A program made the position numbers and the translations under genes. The notes under the pieces were generated by a model, which was not told where the DNA came from, made no database searches, and saw nothing but the letters and a program-made list of their open reading frames with translations. Shown piece after piece: positions 15,106 to 21,805 of a DNA stretch of 37,237 bases. The DNA lies in NCBI GenBank assembly GCA_002861595.1, contig PJQG01000090.1:1-37237 (forward strand), given 5' to 3'. Numbering within the stretch: position 1 is the stretch's first letter; the number at the start of each line of letters is the position of its first letter. Source of the DNA: Actinomycetota bacterium. Lineage in GTDB: Bacteria; Actinomycetota; Acidimicrobiia; Acidimicrobiales; GCA-2861595.

Positions 15106-15438
15106 TCAGTCGGCAGCCAGACGGTCCCAGAAGTCCTCATCAACCTCAATGTCCATGAGATCGACGGTGGCGTCTGTGACAAGCATCCCGTAGACGACAA
15201 GCGGCGGGAAATGCGGAACTGCCTGCGTCGAAACGGCGCGGATCGCCCCAAGTCCTTCCTTCGCAAGTGGAAGATCATCGAACATTCGAGAGAACGCCAA
15301 CTCGACGGCCTTCAGGACGGTCTTCTCGAACAGCTCAAAGGAAGGTTTGCCGTCCGGGGATCCTCCTGGAGGGAAGAACCCCCGGGCCTTTCTCTCGAAC
15401 TCGCTGGACCGTGTGACCTTGAGCCGTCGGTCTGCCAA
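15106..15438 (-). CDS. Candidate toxin paired with a Panacea antitoxin
   Basis: I do not recognise a named family for this 110-residue protein. It starts at a TTG (15438) directly after the TAG stop of the Panacea gene, with no gap. The order of predicted elements is a basic strand (RRLKVTRS), a helix (SEFERKARGF), a long central helix (FELFEKTVLKAVELAFSRMF), then strands GAIRAVSTQAV, PPLVVYGMLVT and TVDLMDIEVDEDFWDRL. The size, the alternating helix-strand order and the acidic Asp/Trp C-terminus recall RelE/ParE-superfamily toxins, but no catalytic signature is certain. Panacea antitoxins are known to pair with many unrelated toxins, so position alone marks it as the toxin candidate. Base composition is a little less GC-rich than its neighbours, which fits acquisition by transfer. 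Confidence 0.7.
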   Translation of the reverse strand: MADRRLKVTRSSEFERKARGFFPPGGSPDGKPSFELFEKTVLKAVELAFSRMFDDLPLAKEGLGAIRAVSTQAVPHFPPLVVYGMLVTDATVDLMDIEVDEDFWDRLAAD

Positions 15439-15969
15439 CTACAGGCCGTGCTCCGCAGCCAGCGCGAGGATGCGATTCCGGATTCGCTCCGTCATGACCG
15501 GAGGACGTAGGAACGCTGTCTCGTACGGGATGGTCTCCCCCTCATCCACCATCTGCCAGCCCGGCTCCCGGTGTGACGCCTCACTGACGTCAGTTCCGGT
15601 GCGCCCCTGCATTTCAGCGAGCGCCTGGTCGAGCAGTTCCTTCTCACTGGGCTCCAGGCGGCTGAGGTCGGGGTCGCGGCGTGCTACAAGACGAACCAGG
15701 GTCTTGCCCAGGTACGAGTCCTCACAGACCATCGCGTCCCCCGACCTCACGAGCTGCTTGCGCACGGGCAGCAAGCGCCTGGGCGCAGGACCATGGGGCA
15801 GCTTTTGGTACTCGGCCCCGGTGATCGGTCGACCGTACGCCCGCATGTGCCCGAAGTCAGCGTTGAACATCGCCTTGTTGATCTTGAGCGAGCCGCCAGA
15901 GGGGTCGCCCTCGAGGCGCTTCGCGACGTACAGGAGAACCTCAACGAACTTCTCCTCGCTGTACTCCAT
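15439..15969 (-). CDS. Panacea-domain (DUF4065/SocA-like) antitoxin
   Basis: This 176-residue protein carries the Panacea domain. KFVEVLLYVAKRLEGDP (7-23) and LKINKAMFNADFGHMRAYGR (28-47) correspond to the helical core with its Lys-x-Asn-Lys motif. PITGAEYQKLPHGPAPRRLL (48-67) is the most conserved segment. KTLVRLVARRDPDLSRLEPSE and the closing GWQMVDEGETIPYETAFL complete the family pattern. Panacea proteins neutralise diverse toxins by direct binding. The ATG at 15969 has an excellent ribosome-binding site (GGGAGG, 8 bases upstream); longer readings to 16215 have no homology. The toxin candidate follows without a gap, and a perfect LexA box lies 71 bases upstream, so SOS control is likely. 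Confidence 0.85.
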   Translation of the reverse strand: MEYSEEKFVEVLLYVAKRLEGDPSGGSLKINKAMFNADFGHMRAYGRPITGAEYQKLPHGPAPRRLLPVRKQLVRSGDAMVCEDSYLGKTLVRLVARRDPDLSRLEPSEKELLDQALAEMQGRTGTDVSEASHREPGWQMVDEGETIPYETAFLRPPVMTERIRNRILALAAEHGL

Positions 15970-16374
15970 GCGGAGCCCCTCCCGTGCTGGCCGCCGGCCG
16001 CTTCTCCATTGTCGCATAGACGTCACACCGCTCAGGTTACCGAACGGATGTTCGCCCGTCAAGGACACCCGCCAGCCTTCCATCCCCGCCAGACCGACTC
16101 GCCATGCGTGCGCGAGGCACCCGGTGCCCTCGTCTGGTAGCCGCCTTCCTTCATCGCCCAGGGAGGGCAACACCCAAGAGCCGAGTGGCTGGAGCAGCGA
16201 GTTTTCCCCCGGCACGCCACTCCCGCGACCGCATCCTCAGCGGCGACCGCGGCACGCTGATCCCCATCACCACCGCCGCCATCGCTTGGCCATCCGGTTC
16301 GAGGTCGACGACGACGCCGCGGTTCGGTGGCACAGTGACCCACGTCTGCCTCTACCAAGGAGAGGAACCGCCCC
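15970..16374. other. Intergenic region between the toxin-antitoxin operon and the VOC gene
   Basis: These 405 bases hold the divergent control regions of the two flanking genes. The left part carries the antitoxin ribosome-binding site and the LexA box at 16041. The right end carries AAGGAGAGG, the ribosome-binding site of the VOC gene. Both strands are open for long stretches, but their translations are low in homology and I see no gene, tRNA or clear repeat in 16055-16360. Confidence 0.5.
16041..16054. promoter_or_regulatory. Perfect LexA (SOS) box upstream of the Panacea operon
   Basis: CGAACGGATGTTCG matches the Gram-positive LexA consensus CGAACRNRYGTTCG at every position. Its nearest edge lies 71 bases upstream of the antitoxin start at 15969 and 320 bases from the VOC start, so the antitoxin-toxin operon is the likely target. 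Confidence 0.8.
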
Positions 16375-16755
16375 ATGGCCGTGCACCTCAACCACACCAT
16401 CGTGTCCGCCCGGGACAGCCACGCCTCCGCCGCGTTCCTGGCCGAGATGCTCGGCCGACCGGCGCCGACCCGCTTCGGTCCGTTCCTGTGCGTGGAGACG
16501 GACAACGGCGTGACCCTCGACTTCATCGACGCCGAGGGCGACATCACCCCGCAGCACTACGCCTTCTTGATCAGCGAGGCCGAGTTCGACGAGATCTTCG
16601 GCCGGATCCAGGCCCGGGGCCTGGTGCACTGGGCCGACCCCGGGCGCCGCCAGCCCAACGCGATCAACCATGGTGACGGTGGCCGGGGTGTCTACTTCGA
16701 GGACCCGAGCGGCCATCTCCTGGAGATCATCACCCGGCCCTACGGCAGCGGCTGA
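16375..16755 (+). CDS. VOC superfamily (glyoxalase-fold) protein
   Basis: This 126-residue protein has the paired beta-alpha-beta-beta-beta units of the VOC fold. The first unit opens with HLNHTIVSARDSHASAAFLAEMLG (His near residue 7 as a metal ligand) and closes with VTLDFIDAEG. The second includes DEIFGRIQARGLVHWADP and ends with GRGVYFEDPSGHLLEIITRP, with the final Glu as the usual ligand. Substrate and metal are not readable: ring-cleaving dioxygenase, glyoxalase or resistance-protein roles are all possible. The ribosome-binding site AAGGAGAGG lies 9 bases upstream. The gene converges with gpsA, 16 bases away. Confidence 0.88.
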   Translation: MAVHLNHTIVSARDSHASAAFLAEMLGRPAPTRFGPFLCVETDNGVTLDFIDAEGDITPQHYAFLISEAEFDEIFGRIQARGLVHWADPGRRQPNAINHGDGGRGVYFEDPSGHLLEIITRPYGSG

Positions 16756-16771
16756 GACGGACGACTTCGGC

Positions 16772-17761
16772 TCAGAGCTCGGCCTTGACGCCTCGTTGCA
16801 TGAGGGCGGGCAGGACGTCGGCCGGCTTCCTGCCGCCGTAGAGCACGGCCACCACCTGCTCGGAGATCGGCACCTCCACGCCGGCCGCAGCCGCCAGCTC
16901 GACCACCGCGGGCGAGGAGTTGACGCCCTCGGCCACCATCCGCATCCCGGAAAGGACCTCGTCGATGCTGCGGCCCCTGCCCAGCTCCTCGCCCACATGA
17001 CGGTTCCGGCTGTGCCGGGAGATGCAGGTTGCCACCAGGTCGCCCATGCCGGCCAGGCCGGCGAAGGTCGATGCCTGCCCGCCCACGTGCGTGCCCACAC
17101 GGGTCAGCTCGGCGAGCCCCCGGGTGATGAGCGCGGCCTTGGTGCTGTCCCCGAATCCCATCCCGTCGGCCATCCCCGAGGCGATGGCGATGACGTTCTT
17201 GAGGGCGCCGGCGACCTCGCAGCCAAGCACGTCGGTGTTCGTGTAGACACGAAAGGCGTGCGTGGAGAACCGCTGCTGGAGGACGGAGCTCAGGGCCGCG
17301 TCCGCCATGGCGAGCACACTCGCCATCGGATGGCCGGCCAGGATCTCGGGGGCGAAGTTGGGGCCGGTGAGCACGCCCGCCGGCCGCCCCGGCGCCACCT
17401 CTGCCACCACCTCGGTCATGCGCCGGCGCGACTTCTGCTCCACGCCCTTGGCCAGGCTGACCACGGGCGTGCCGACGGGGATGAACGGGGCCGCCTGGGT
17501 GAGGACGTCGCGAAAACCGTGGGAGGGTACGGCCATGACGACCGCTCCCGCACCGTGCAGCGCCTCCTCCAACGAGGCCGTGCAGGCCACGCCCTCGGGG
17601 AGCTCCTCGTGCGGCAGGTAGTCCACGTTGCGCCCGGTCCGCCGAATGGCGTCGGCCAGCTCCGGCCGGCGCGCCCACAACGTGGTGGCGGCCTTGGCCG
17701 AGGAGACAGCGGCGAAGGTGGTCCCCCAGGAGCCGGCCCCCAGCACGGCCACCCGCATCAC
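16772..17761 (-). CDS. gpsA: NAD(P)H-dependent glycerol-3-phosphate dehydrogenase
   Basis: GpsA reduces dihydroxyacetone phosphate to sn-glycerol 3-phosphate, the backbone for phospholipids. The N-terminal nucleotide fold reads VAVLGAGSWGTTFA. SLAKGVEQKS, GVLTGPNFAPEI and the strongly conserved GALKNVIAIASGMADGMGFGDSTKAALITRG carry the catalytic Lys and substrate ligands. GLAGMGDLVATCISRHSRNRHVG follows. All are intact in 329 residues. I chose the GTG at 17761, giving VMRVAVLG, because it lies 7 bases after a TAGCGT box; the ATG at 17758 is one codon later and equally possible. The gene diverges from the metallophosphoesterase operon. Confidence 0.95.
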   Translation of the reverse strand: MMRVAVLGAGSWGTTFAAVSSAKAATTLWARRPELADAIRRTGRNVDYLPHEELPEGVACTASLEEALHGAGAVVMAVPSHGFRDVLTQAAPFIPVGTPVVSLAKGVEQKSRRRMTEVVAEVAPGRPAGVLTGPNFAPEILAGHPMASVLAMADAALSSVLQQRFSTHAFRVYTNTDVLGCEVAGALKNVIAIASGMADGMGFGDSTKAALITRGLAELTRVGTHVGGQASTFAGLAGMGDLVATCISRHSRNRHVGEELGRGRSIDEVLSGMRMVAEGVNSSPAVVELAAAAGVEVPISEQVVAVLYGGRKPADVLPALMQRGVKAEL

Positions 17762-17768
17762 GACGCCC

Positions 17769-17774
17769 ACGCTA
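17769..17774 (-). promoter_or_regulatory. -10 box (TAGCGT) for gpsA
   Basis: On the minus strand TAGCGT is followed by 7 bases and the GTG at 17761. It lies back to back with the -10 box of the divergent metallophosphoesterase gene. Confidence 0.5.
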
Positions 17775-17782
17775 GGTGGCCG

Positions 17783-17788
17783 TACACT
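17783..17788 (+). promoter_or_regulatory. -10 box (TACACT) for the metallophosphoesterase operon
   Basis: TACACT is followed by 8 bases and the GTG at 17797, with no ribosome-binding site. This decides the start of the gene over an earlier GTG at 17776, which lies upstream of the box. Confidence 0.5.
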
Positions 17789-17796
17789 CGGCTGCC

Positions 17797-18639
17797 GTGG
17801 CCCGGGAGGCATTCGTCGTCGCGCAGCTCTCGGACCTGCACTGCGGGTCGCCGTACTTCGACGCCGCCCTGCTCGAGGCCGCCATCCGGGAGACCATCGC
17901 CGTGGCTCCCGACCTGGTGGTCATCGGCGGCGACCTCACGGCCGAGGGTTACTCCGGCGAGTTCCGCCAGGCCCAGGAGTTCCTCGAGCCGTTGTTCGAG
18001 GCGGGGCTGCGAACACTCGTCATCCCCGGCAACCACGACTCCAAGAACGTGGGCTACCTGCACTTCCGGGACACCTTCGGCACCGGCGAGGGCGCCGGCA
18101 AGGGCGACTCGATGCTGCACGTCGTCGGTGGGCGGGACCTGTCCATGCGGGTCGTGGCCATCGACTCGTCCAAGCCCGATCTGGCCGAGGGCGAGGTGGG
18201 CCGCGAACGCTACGACTGGATCCGCAGCCAGTTCGCGGGCGAGGCCGACGTGCGCACCTTCGTGCTCCATCACCACCTCGTGCCCGTCCCCGGCACCGGC
18301 CGCGAACGCAACACGGTCTGGGACTCGGGCGACGTGCTCGCCCTGCTGCACAGCCTCGACGTCCACGTGGTGCTCTCGGGCCACAAGCACGTCCCCCACG
18401 TGTGGCTGCTCAACGGCGTGCTGATCGTGAACTCGGGCACGGTGTCGTCCTACCGTCTCCGGGGTTACACGCGTCCGTCGTACAACGTGCTGGAAGTCAC
18501 CGCCGACACGATCCGGGTCACGCTCAAGTACCCGGCGACCGGCGAGCGCCTGGCCGCCGAGCTCGACCGCACCGCCATGCAGCTCCACACCAGCCCCGAG
18601 CTGGCCGGCATGTTCTCGAAGACGACCTGGAGGCCGTGA
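17797..18639 (+). CDS. Calcineurin-like metallophosphoesterase
   Basis: This 280-residue protein has all five metal-binding blocks of the family: QLSDLHCG (Asp13 and His15), VIGGDLTAEGY, VIPGNHD, LHHHLVPVP and LSGHKHVPHV. It therefore hydrolyses a phosphomonoester or phosphodiester using a two-metal centre. The layout is closest to the cyclic-nucleotide phosphodiesterase/Icc-like group, but the substrate is not readable. There is no signal peptide. The ABM-like gene starts 6 bases after its stop, and cofC and the PIG-L gene overlap further on, so it heads a four-gene transcript. Confidence 0.9.
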   Translation: MAREAFVVAQLSDLHCGSPYFDAALLEAAIRETIAVAPDLVVIGGDLTAEGYSGEFRQAQEFLEPLFEAGLRTLVIPGNHDSKNVGYLHFRDTFGTGEGAGKGDSMLHVVGGRDLSMRVVAIDSSKPDLAEGEVGRERYDWIRSQFAGEADVRTFVLHHHLVPVPGTGRERNTVWDSGDVLALLHSLDVHVVLSGHKHVPHVWLLNGVLIVNSGTVSSYRLRGYTRPSYNVLEVTADTIRVTLKYPATGERLAAELDRTAMQLHTSPELAGMFSKTTWRP

Positions 18640-18645
18640 CCGACG

Positions 18646-18954
18646 ATGACGCCAGTGCTGCGCATGTTCCAGACCGCAATCGACCCCGCCGACGTCGACA
18701 CGCTGCGCCGGCTGTTCGCCGAGGACGTGCTGCCCGTCTACCGCGAGCTCCCGGGGTGCCTCGGGATCGAGTTGGCCATGTGCGTGGACTGCAGCGCCGG
18801 CGGTCTGGTGGAGGGCGCCGCCCTTTCGCGGTGGTCGGGTCTCGAGGAGATGGAGAAGGCCGTCGGTTCCCGCCCCGTGGCCGAGGCCCAGGTGCGCATC
18901 CTGCAGCTCCTGCGCCAGGAACCGGTGATCCGCGTCTTCGAAGTCCTGGCGTGA
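18646..18954 (+). CDS. ABM-like dimeric alpha/beta-barrel protein
   Basis: This 102-residue protein looks like a ferredoxin-like dimeric barrel of the antibiotic-biosynthesis-monooxygenase (ABM) type. It has an opening strand (VLRMFQTAID), a helix (VDTLRRLFAEDVLPVYRELP), a Gly-rich turn into a second strand (GCLGIELAMCVD), a third strand (GAALSRWSGLEEMEKAVG) and a last helix and strand (ILQLLRQEPVIRVFEVLA). Family members range from quinol monooxygenases to non-catalytic stress proteins. The start is 6 bases after the preceding stop, and the stop overlaps the cofC GTG by four bases, so translation is probably coupled. Confidence 0.65.
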   Translation: MTPVLRMFQTAIDPADVDTLRRLFAEDVLPVYRELPGCLGIELAMCVDCSAGGLVEGAALSRWSGLEEMEKAVGSRPVAEAQVRILQLLRQEPVIRVFEVLA

Positions 18955-19520
18955 GCAGCCGGCCGCGGGCCGGAGTGGCGGTGCTGGTCCCGGTGAAGGG
19001 CTTCGCCGCCGCCAAGGCCCGCCTGGCGCCGGCCCTCGGCAGCCAGGAACGGGAGTCGTTGGTGCGGGAGATGGCCGAGGGCGTGCTCCGCGCCGCTCGA
19101 CCGCTTCCCGTGTCGGTGGTGTGCGACGACGTCGAGGTCGCCCTGTGGGCAGTGGCCCAGGGGGCAGCCGTCGTGTGGGCGCCGGCCTGCGGTCTCAACC
19201 GAGCGGTGGACTGGGGCGTGGCCGCCCTGGCCGGGACCGGGGCCACCCGCGTCATCGTCGCCCACGCCGACCTGCCGCTCGCCACCGAGTTGTCGCCCGT
19301 GGCCGACTTCGAGGGCGTCACGCTGGTCCCGGACCGGTGCGAGGACGGCACCAACGTGGCGTGCGTGCCCACCGCAGGCGCCTTCCGCTTCTCCTACGGC
19401 GCCGGCTCCTTCACTCGGCACGTGGCCGAGACGCACCGCCTCGGCCTGCCGCTGCGGGTCATGCACGAACCCCTCCTCGCCTGGGACGTCGACCTCCCCG
19501 GCGATCTCGTCCCCCGATGA
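18951..19520 (+). CDS. cofC: 2-phospho-L-lactate/PEP guanylyltransferase (F420 biosynthesis)
   Basis: CofC (FbiD in mycobacteria) transfers GMP to phosphoenolpyruvate or 2-phospholactate, the first committed step to the side chain of coenzyme F420. The nucleotidyltransferase motif VLVPVKGFAAAKARLAPAL lies at about residues 11-29, RVIVAHADLPLA holds the metal-binding Asp, and the substrate region VTLVPDRCEDGTNVACVPT and FSYGAGSFTRHVAET follow. At 189 residues it has typical length. The GTG overlaps the previous stop (GTGA) and its own stop overlaps the next ATG (ATGA). No other F420 gene is visible, so the pathway must be completed elsewhere. Confidence 0.9.
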   Translation: MSSRPRAGVAVLVPVKGFAAAKARLAPALGSQERESLVREMAEGVLRAARPLPVSVVCDDVEVALWAVAQGAAVVWAPACGLNRAVDWGVAALAGTGATRVIVAHADLPLATELSPVADFEGVTLVPDRCEDGTNVACVPTAGAFRFSYGAGSFTRHVAETHRLGLPLRVMHEPLLAWDVDLPGDLVPR

Positions 19521-20242
19521 ACGTGAACCTGCCCACCCCAGCCCGTGCCATGGCCGTCGGAGCCCACCCCGACGACGTGGAGTTCGGCTGCGGCGCCACC
19601 CTCGCCAAGTGGGCGGCCGCCGGATCCCTTGTCCAGCACGTCGTCTGCACCGACGGCTCCAAGGGATCGTGGGACCCCGCGCAGGACTCGACCGCCCTGG
19701 TCGCCGCTCGCCGGGAGGAGCAGCGCGCCGCGTCGCGCGCCCTCGGCGGCACCGGCGACGTGGTGTTCCTCGGCTGGCCCGACGGGGAGCTCGAGGCGGG
19801 GCAACGCCAGCGGTTCCAGGTGGCGTCGTGCATCCGTCGGTTCCGCCCCGACGTCGTCCTCGGCCACGACCCCTGGAAGCGCTACCGCCTCCATCCCGAT
19901 CACCGCCACGCCGGGTTCCTGGTCACCGATGGCATCGTGGCGGCGCGGGACCCGCTCTTCTTCCCGGAGTTGGGCGACGCGCCCCACCGCCCCTCGGCGC
20001 TCCTGCTCTGGGAGGCCGACGAGCCCGACCACGTGGAGGACTGCTCCGGCTACGGCGACACCAAGCTGGTCGCACTGCTGGAGCACCGCAGCCAGCTGCG
20101 CTCGACCATGGGCATCGAGGACGGTGCCGCGGCCGCCGAGGTCGACGCCTTCCGCTCCCGGATGCTCCAACGGCTGAGCGAGCACGGGCAGCTCGCCGGC
20201 CTCGCCCAGGGGGAGGCCTTCAAGTTGATCACCAAGCTCTGA
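19517..20242 (+). CDS. PIG-L family N-deacetylase
   Basis: This 241-residue protein belongs to the PIG-L/LmbE zinc deacetylases, which remove acetyl groups from N-acetylglucosamine-type substrates. The zinc and catalytic motif AHPDD is at residues 16-20, with the catalytic Asp and two metal ligands; LHPDHRHAG supplies the third His. WPDGEL and a C-terminal LEHRSQLRSTMG segment match small bacterial family members. MshB (mycothiol), BshB (bacillithiol) and sugar-antibiotic deacetylases share these motifs, so the substrate is open. The ATG overlaps the cofC stop, showing translational coupling. Confidence 0.9.
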   Translation: MNVNLPTPARAMAVGAHPDDVEFGCGATLAKWAAAGSLVQHVVCTDGSKGSWDPAQDSTALVAARREEQRAASRALGGTGDVVFLGWPDGELEAGQRQRFQVASCIRRFRPDVVLGHDPWKRYRLHPDHRHAGFLVTDGIVAARDPLFFPELGDAPHRPSALLLWEADEPDHVEDCSGYGDTKLVALLEHRSQLRSTMGIEDGAAAAEVDAFRSRMLQRLSEHGQLAGLAQGEAFKLITKL

Positions 20243-20272
20243 GGACGCCGCTCCCCAGCGCCGGCGCCCTGC

Positions 20273-20707
20273 CTACTTCTTCTTGGCCGCCTTCGAGGTC
20301 TTGGCGCCCGCGTTCTTCGTCGCCTTCATGGGCGGCTTGTCCGTCGGCGCGGTCTTGCCCGTGGCGCTCGCCTTCTTGGCCGTCTCCGAAACGCCCCGCC
20401 CGGAGGCTCCGGGCTTGTCGGGGATGGTCTTGCGGGCCAGCGCCTCGCTCTTGGCCACCTTTCTCGGCGTCGACTCCGCCTTCTTGACGGCCTGCTTCGT
20501 CGCCTTGTTCGCACCGGTGGTCTTGGTGGCGACCGGGGAAGGCTGCTTGGCCGGCGCCGCCTTCTTCGCCGACATCTTCCTCCCCGGCTCGGCCACCGTC
20601 GTCTTCTTCTTCGACGGGGCCACCTTGCTCACAATCTCCTTCACTGCTTTCTTGACGCCGCCCTTGCTCTCCGCAGGGCCATTCTTCTTCGTGGGGCTGG
20701 GGCTCAT
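20273..20707 (-). CDS. Histone H1-like Lys/Ala-rich protein
   Basis: This 144-residue protein is almost entirely Lys, Ala, Thr, Pro and Ser, with repeated KKA, ATK and TAKK units and no hydrophobic core. It resembles the C-terminal tail of histone H1 and bacterial H1-like (Hc1/AlgP-type) proteins, which bind DNA without sequence preference through a disordered basic chain. It lies 22 bases downstream of the tailed HU gene on the same strand, so the two probably share a transcript and act together in nucleoid compaction. There is no folded domain to set a precise family. Confidence 0.72.
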   Translation of the reverse strand: MSPSPTKKNGPAESKGGVKKAVKEIVSKVAPSKKKTTVAEPGRKMSAKKAAPAKQPSPVATKTTGANKATKQAVKKAESTPRKVAKSEALARKTIPDKPGASGRGVSETAKKASATGKTAPTDKPPMKATKNAGAKTSKAAKKK

Positions 20708-20729
20708 GGTTTCGTACCGGCCTTTCGGG

Positions 20730-21152
20730 TTAGCGCTTCTTGGTGGACGTGGAGGCCTTGGAGGCCTTGGTCGCTTTGGTGGCCTTGGCGGCCTTGGCCG
20801 GAGCTGCGGCCTTGGTCGCCTTGGCCCCCTTGGCGGTGTTGGCGGCCTTGGCCGCCGGCGCCGCCTTCTTTGCGCTCTTGGGGTTGAGCGCGAGCTTGAA
20901 GGCCGATGCGGGGGCGAACCGAACTCCCTTGGATGCAGCGATCTTCACGGGAGCGCCGGTCTGGGGATTGCGTCCGGTGCGAGCGGCCCTGGAGGACGGG
21001 TTGAACGTGCCGAAGCCGAAGATGCTCACGCGCTCGCCCGCCTTCACCGCGGCGATCACCGAGTTCAGCGTTGCGTCGACGGCCTCCTCGGCCTGGCCCC
21101 TGGCCAAGCCCGCTTCGCTTCTCACCTTCTCGACGAGATCAGCCTTGTTCAA
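20730..21152 (-). CDS. HU-family nucleoid protein with a basic Lys/Ala tail (HupB-like)
   Basis: Residues 1-90 are a complete HU domain: NKADLVEKVRSEAG, AAVKAGERVSIFGFGTF, then the DNA-binding arm RTGRNPQTGAPVKIAASKGV and FAPASAFKLALN. Residues 91-140 are a tail of ATKA/AAKA repeats, as in mycobacterial HupB, whose tail adds DNA compaction and is acetylated. I chose the TTG at 21152 because AGGAGG stands 4 bases upstream and it aligns with the family start MNKxDL; a longer reading to 21434 has no homology. A candidate sigma-70-type promoter lies 37 bases upstream. Confidence 0.9.
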   Translation of the reverse strand: MNKADLVEKVRSEAGLARGQAEEAVDATLNSVIAAVKAGERVSIFGFGTFNPSSRAARTGRNPQTGAPVKIAASKGVRFAPASAFKLALNPKSAKKAAPAAKAANTAKGAKATKAAAPAKAAKATKATKASKASTSTKKR

Positions 21153-21188
21153 CAATCCTCCTGAGTCGTGTGGCGGAAGTTGTGCCCA

Positions 21189-21217
21189 ATCAAAGAGGAC
21201 GGAATCGGCCAGGTCAA
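21189..21217 (-). promoter_or_regulatory. Candidate promoter of the HU/H1-like operon
   Basis: On the minus strand TTGACC (21212-21217) and TTTGAT (21189-21194) are separated by 17 bases, the optimal sigma-70 spacing. The region is AT-rich for this window and lies about 37 bases upstream of the HU start, leaving a leader with the AGGAGG ribosome-binding site. Confidence 0.5.
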
Positions 21218-21360
21218 GCATTTCGTCTGCTGATGCCCTTTTCCCATAAGGGTTTCTGAACCGCGGAGACGAGAATCCCTTTGCCAGCAAGCGTTTCTCA
21301 CCTGGTTGGGCCTCGGCGCCGCCCGCAGGTTGCCCCGCCGGTCGGCGTGGCAAGCGAGGC

Positions 21361-21785
21361 TTGCGCAAAGGCGTGACCCCTCTGGAGCAGGCAGCCGCGT
21401 TCGCCACCTTCGCGGCGCGAGGTACGTACGCCAAGCGCTACGCCATCGCCTCCATCACCGACCGAACCGGGCGAGTGGTCCACCGCCATCGATCCGAGAC
21501 ACGGCGTCAGTTCGACTCCAGGGAGGTGGGCGGGTTGAACGCCGCGCAATCCGCCGGCTCCGCCACCAGCTCCTCCACCACGTCACCGACCACGTCGTCG
21601 TCGGCCGTGTTCCTCCCGCACCGTCACCCGGCCAGCCGCTCGCCCCTGCAGCCAGTACCACCACCACGACGACCGCCCGTGGCCCCCGCGCGACGAACCC
21701 CACGCCCAGCACCACGGTGGCGAGCTCCACCCGCACCACCACCACCTCCACGTCGACCACGACCACCACCACTACGCGGCCCTGA
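21361..21785 (+). pseudogene. Remnant of a class A penicillin-binding protein
   Basis: The first frame encodes GVTPLEQAAAFATFAARGTY, then KRYAIASITDRTGRVVHRH and a short tail. These match the end of the PBP transpeptidase domain, where GVxPLExAxAYATFANxG and VxDxxGxVLY are conserved. Homology stops near GGLNAAQ at about 21545. The next frame then supplies a Thr-rich tail (PSTTVASSTRTTTTS and further Thr runs) up to a TGA ending at 21785, as in the low-complexity C-termini of actinobacterial PBP1 proteins. The catalytic Ser-x-x-Lys, SxN and KTG motifs and the glycosyltransferase domain are missing, and no start exists. It is a gene fragment with an internal deletion and frameshift. The stretch 21218-21360 upstream shows nothing coding. 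Confidence 0.65.
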
Positions 21786-21805
21786 GCGGGCGGCGTCGGC
21801 CGGGC

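Noticed and set aside
16178-16302. A tRNA-like signature (GCCGAGTGGCTGGAGC and, 110 bases on, GGTTCGAGG)
   Set aside because: The spacing is too long for any tRNA, no acceptor or anticodon stem pairs, and the bases between do not fold into a cloverleaf.
20273-21152. Possible recent horizontal transfer of the basic nucleoid genes
   Set aside because: The lower GC and odd composition follow directly from the Lys-rich amino-acid content (AAG codons), and the HU domain is ordinary actinobacterial.
21640-21785. ACC-rich stretch resembling a microsatellite or repeat array
   Set aside because: It encodes the Thr-rich tail of the PBP remnant in one frame, and there are no regular units or spacers that would suggest a CRISPR or VNTR.
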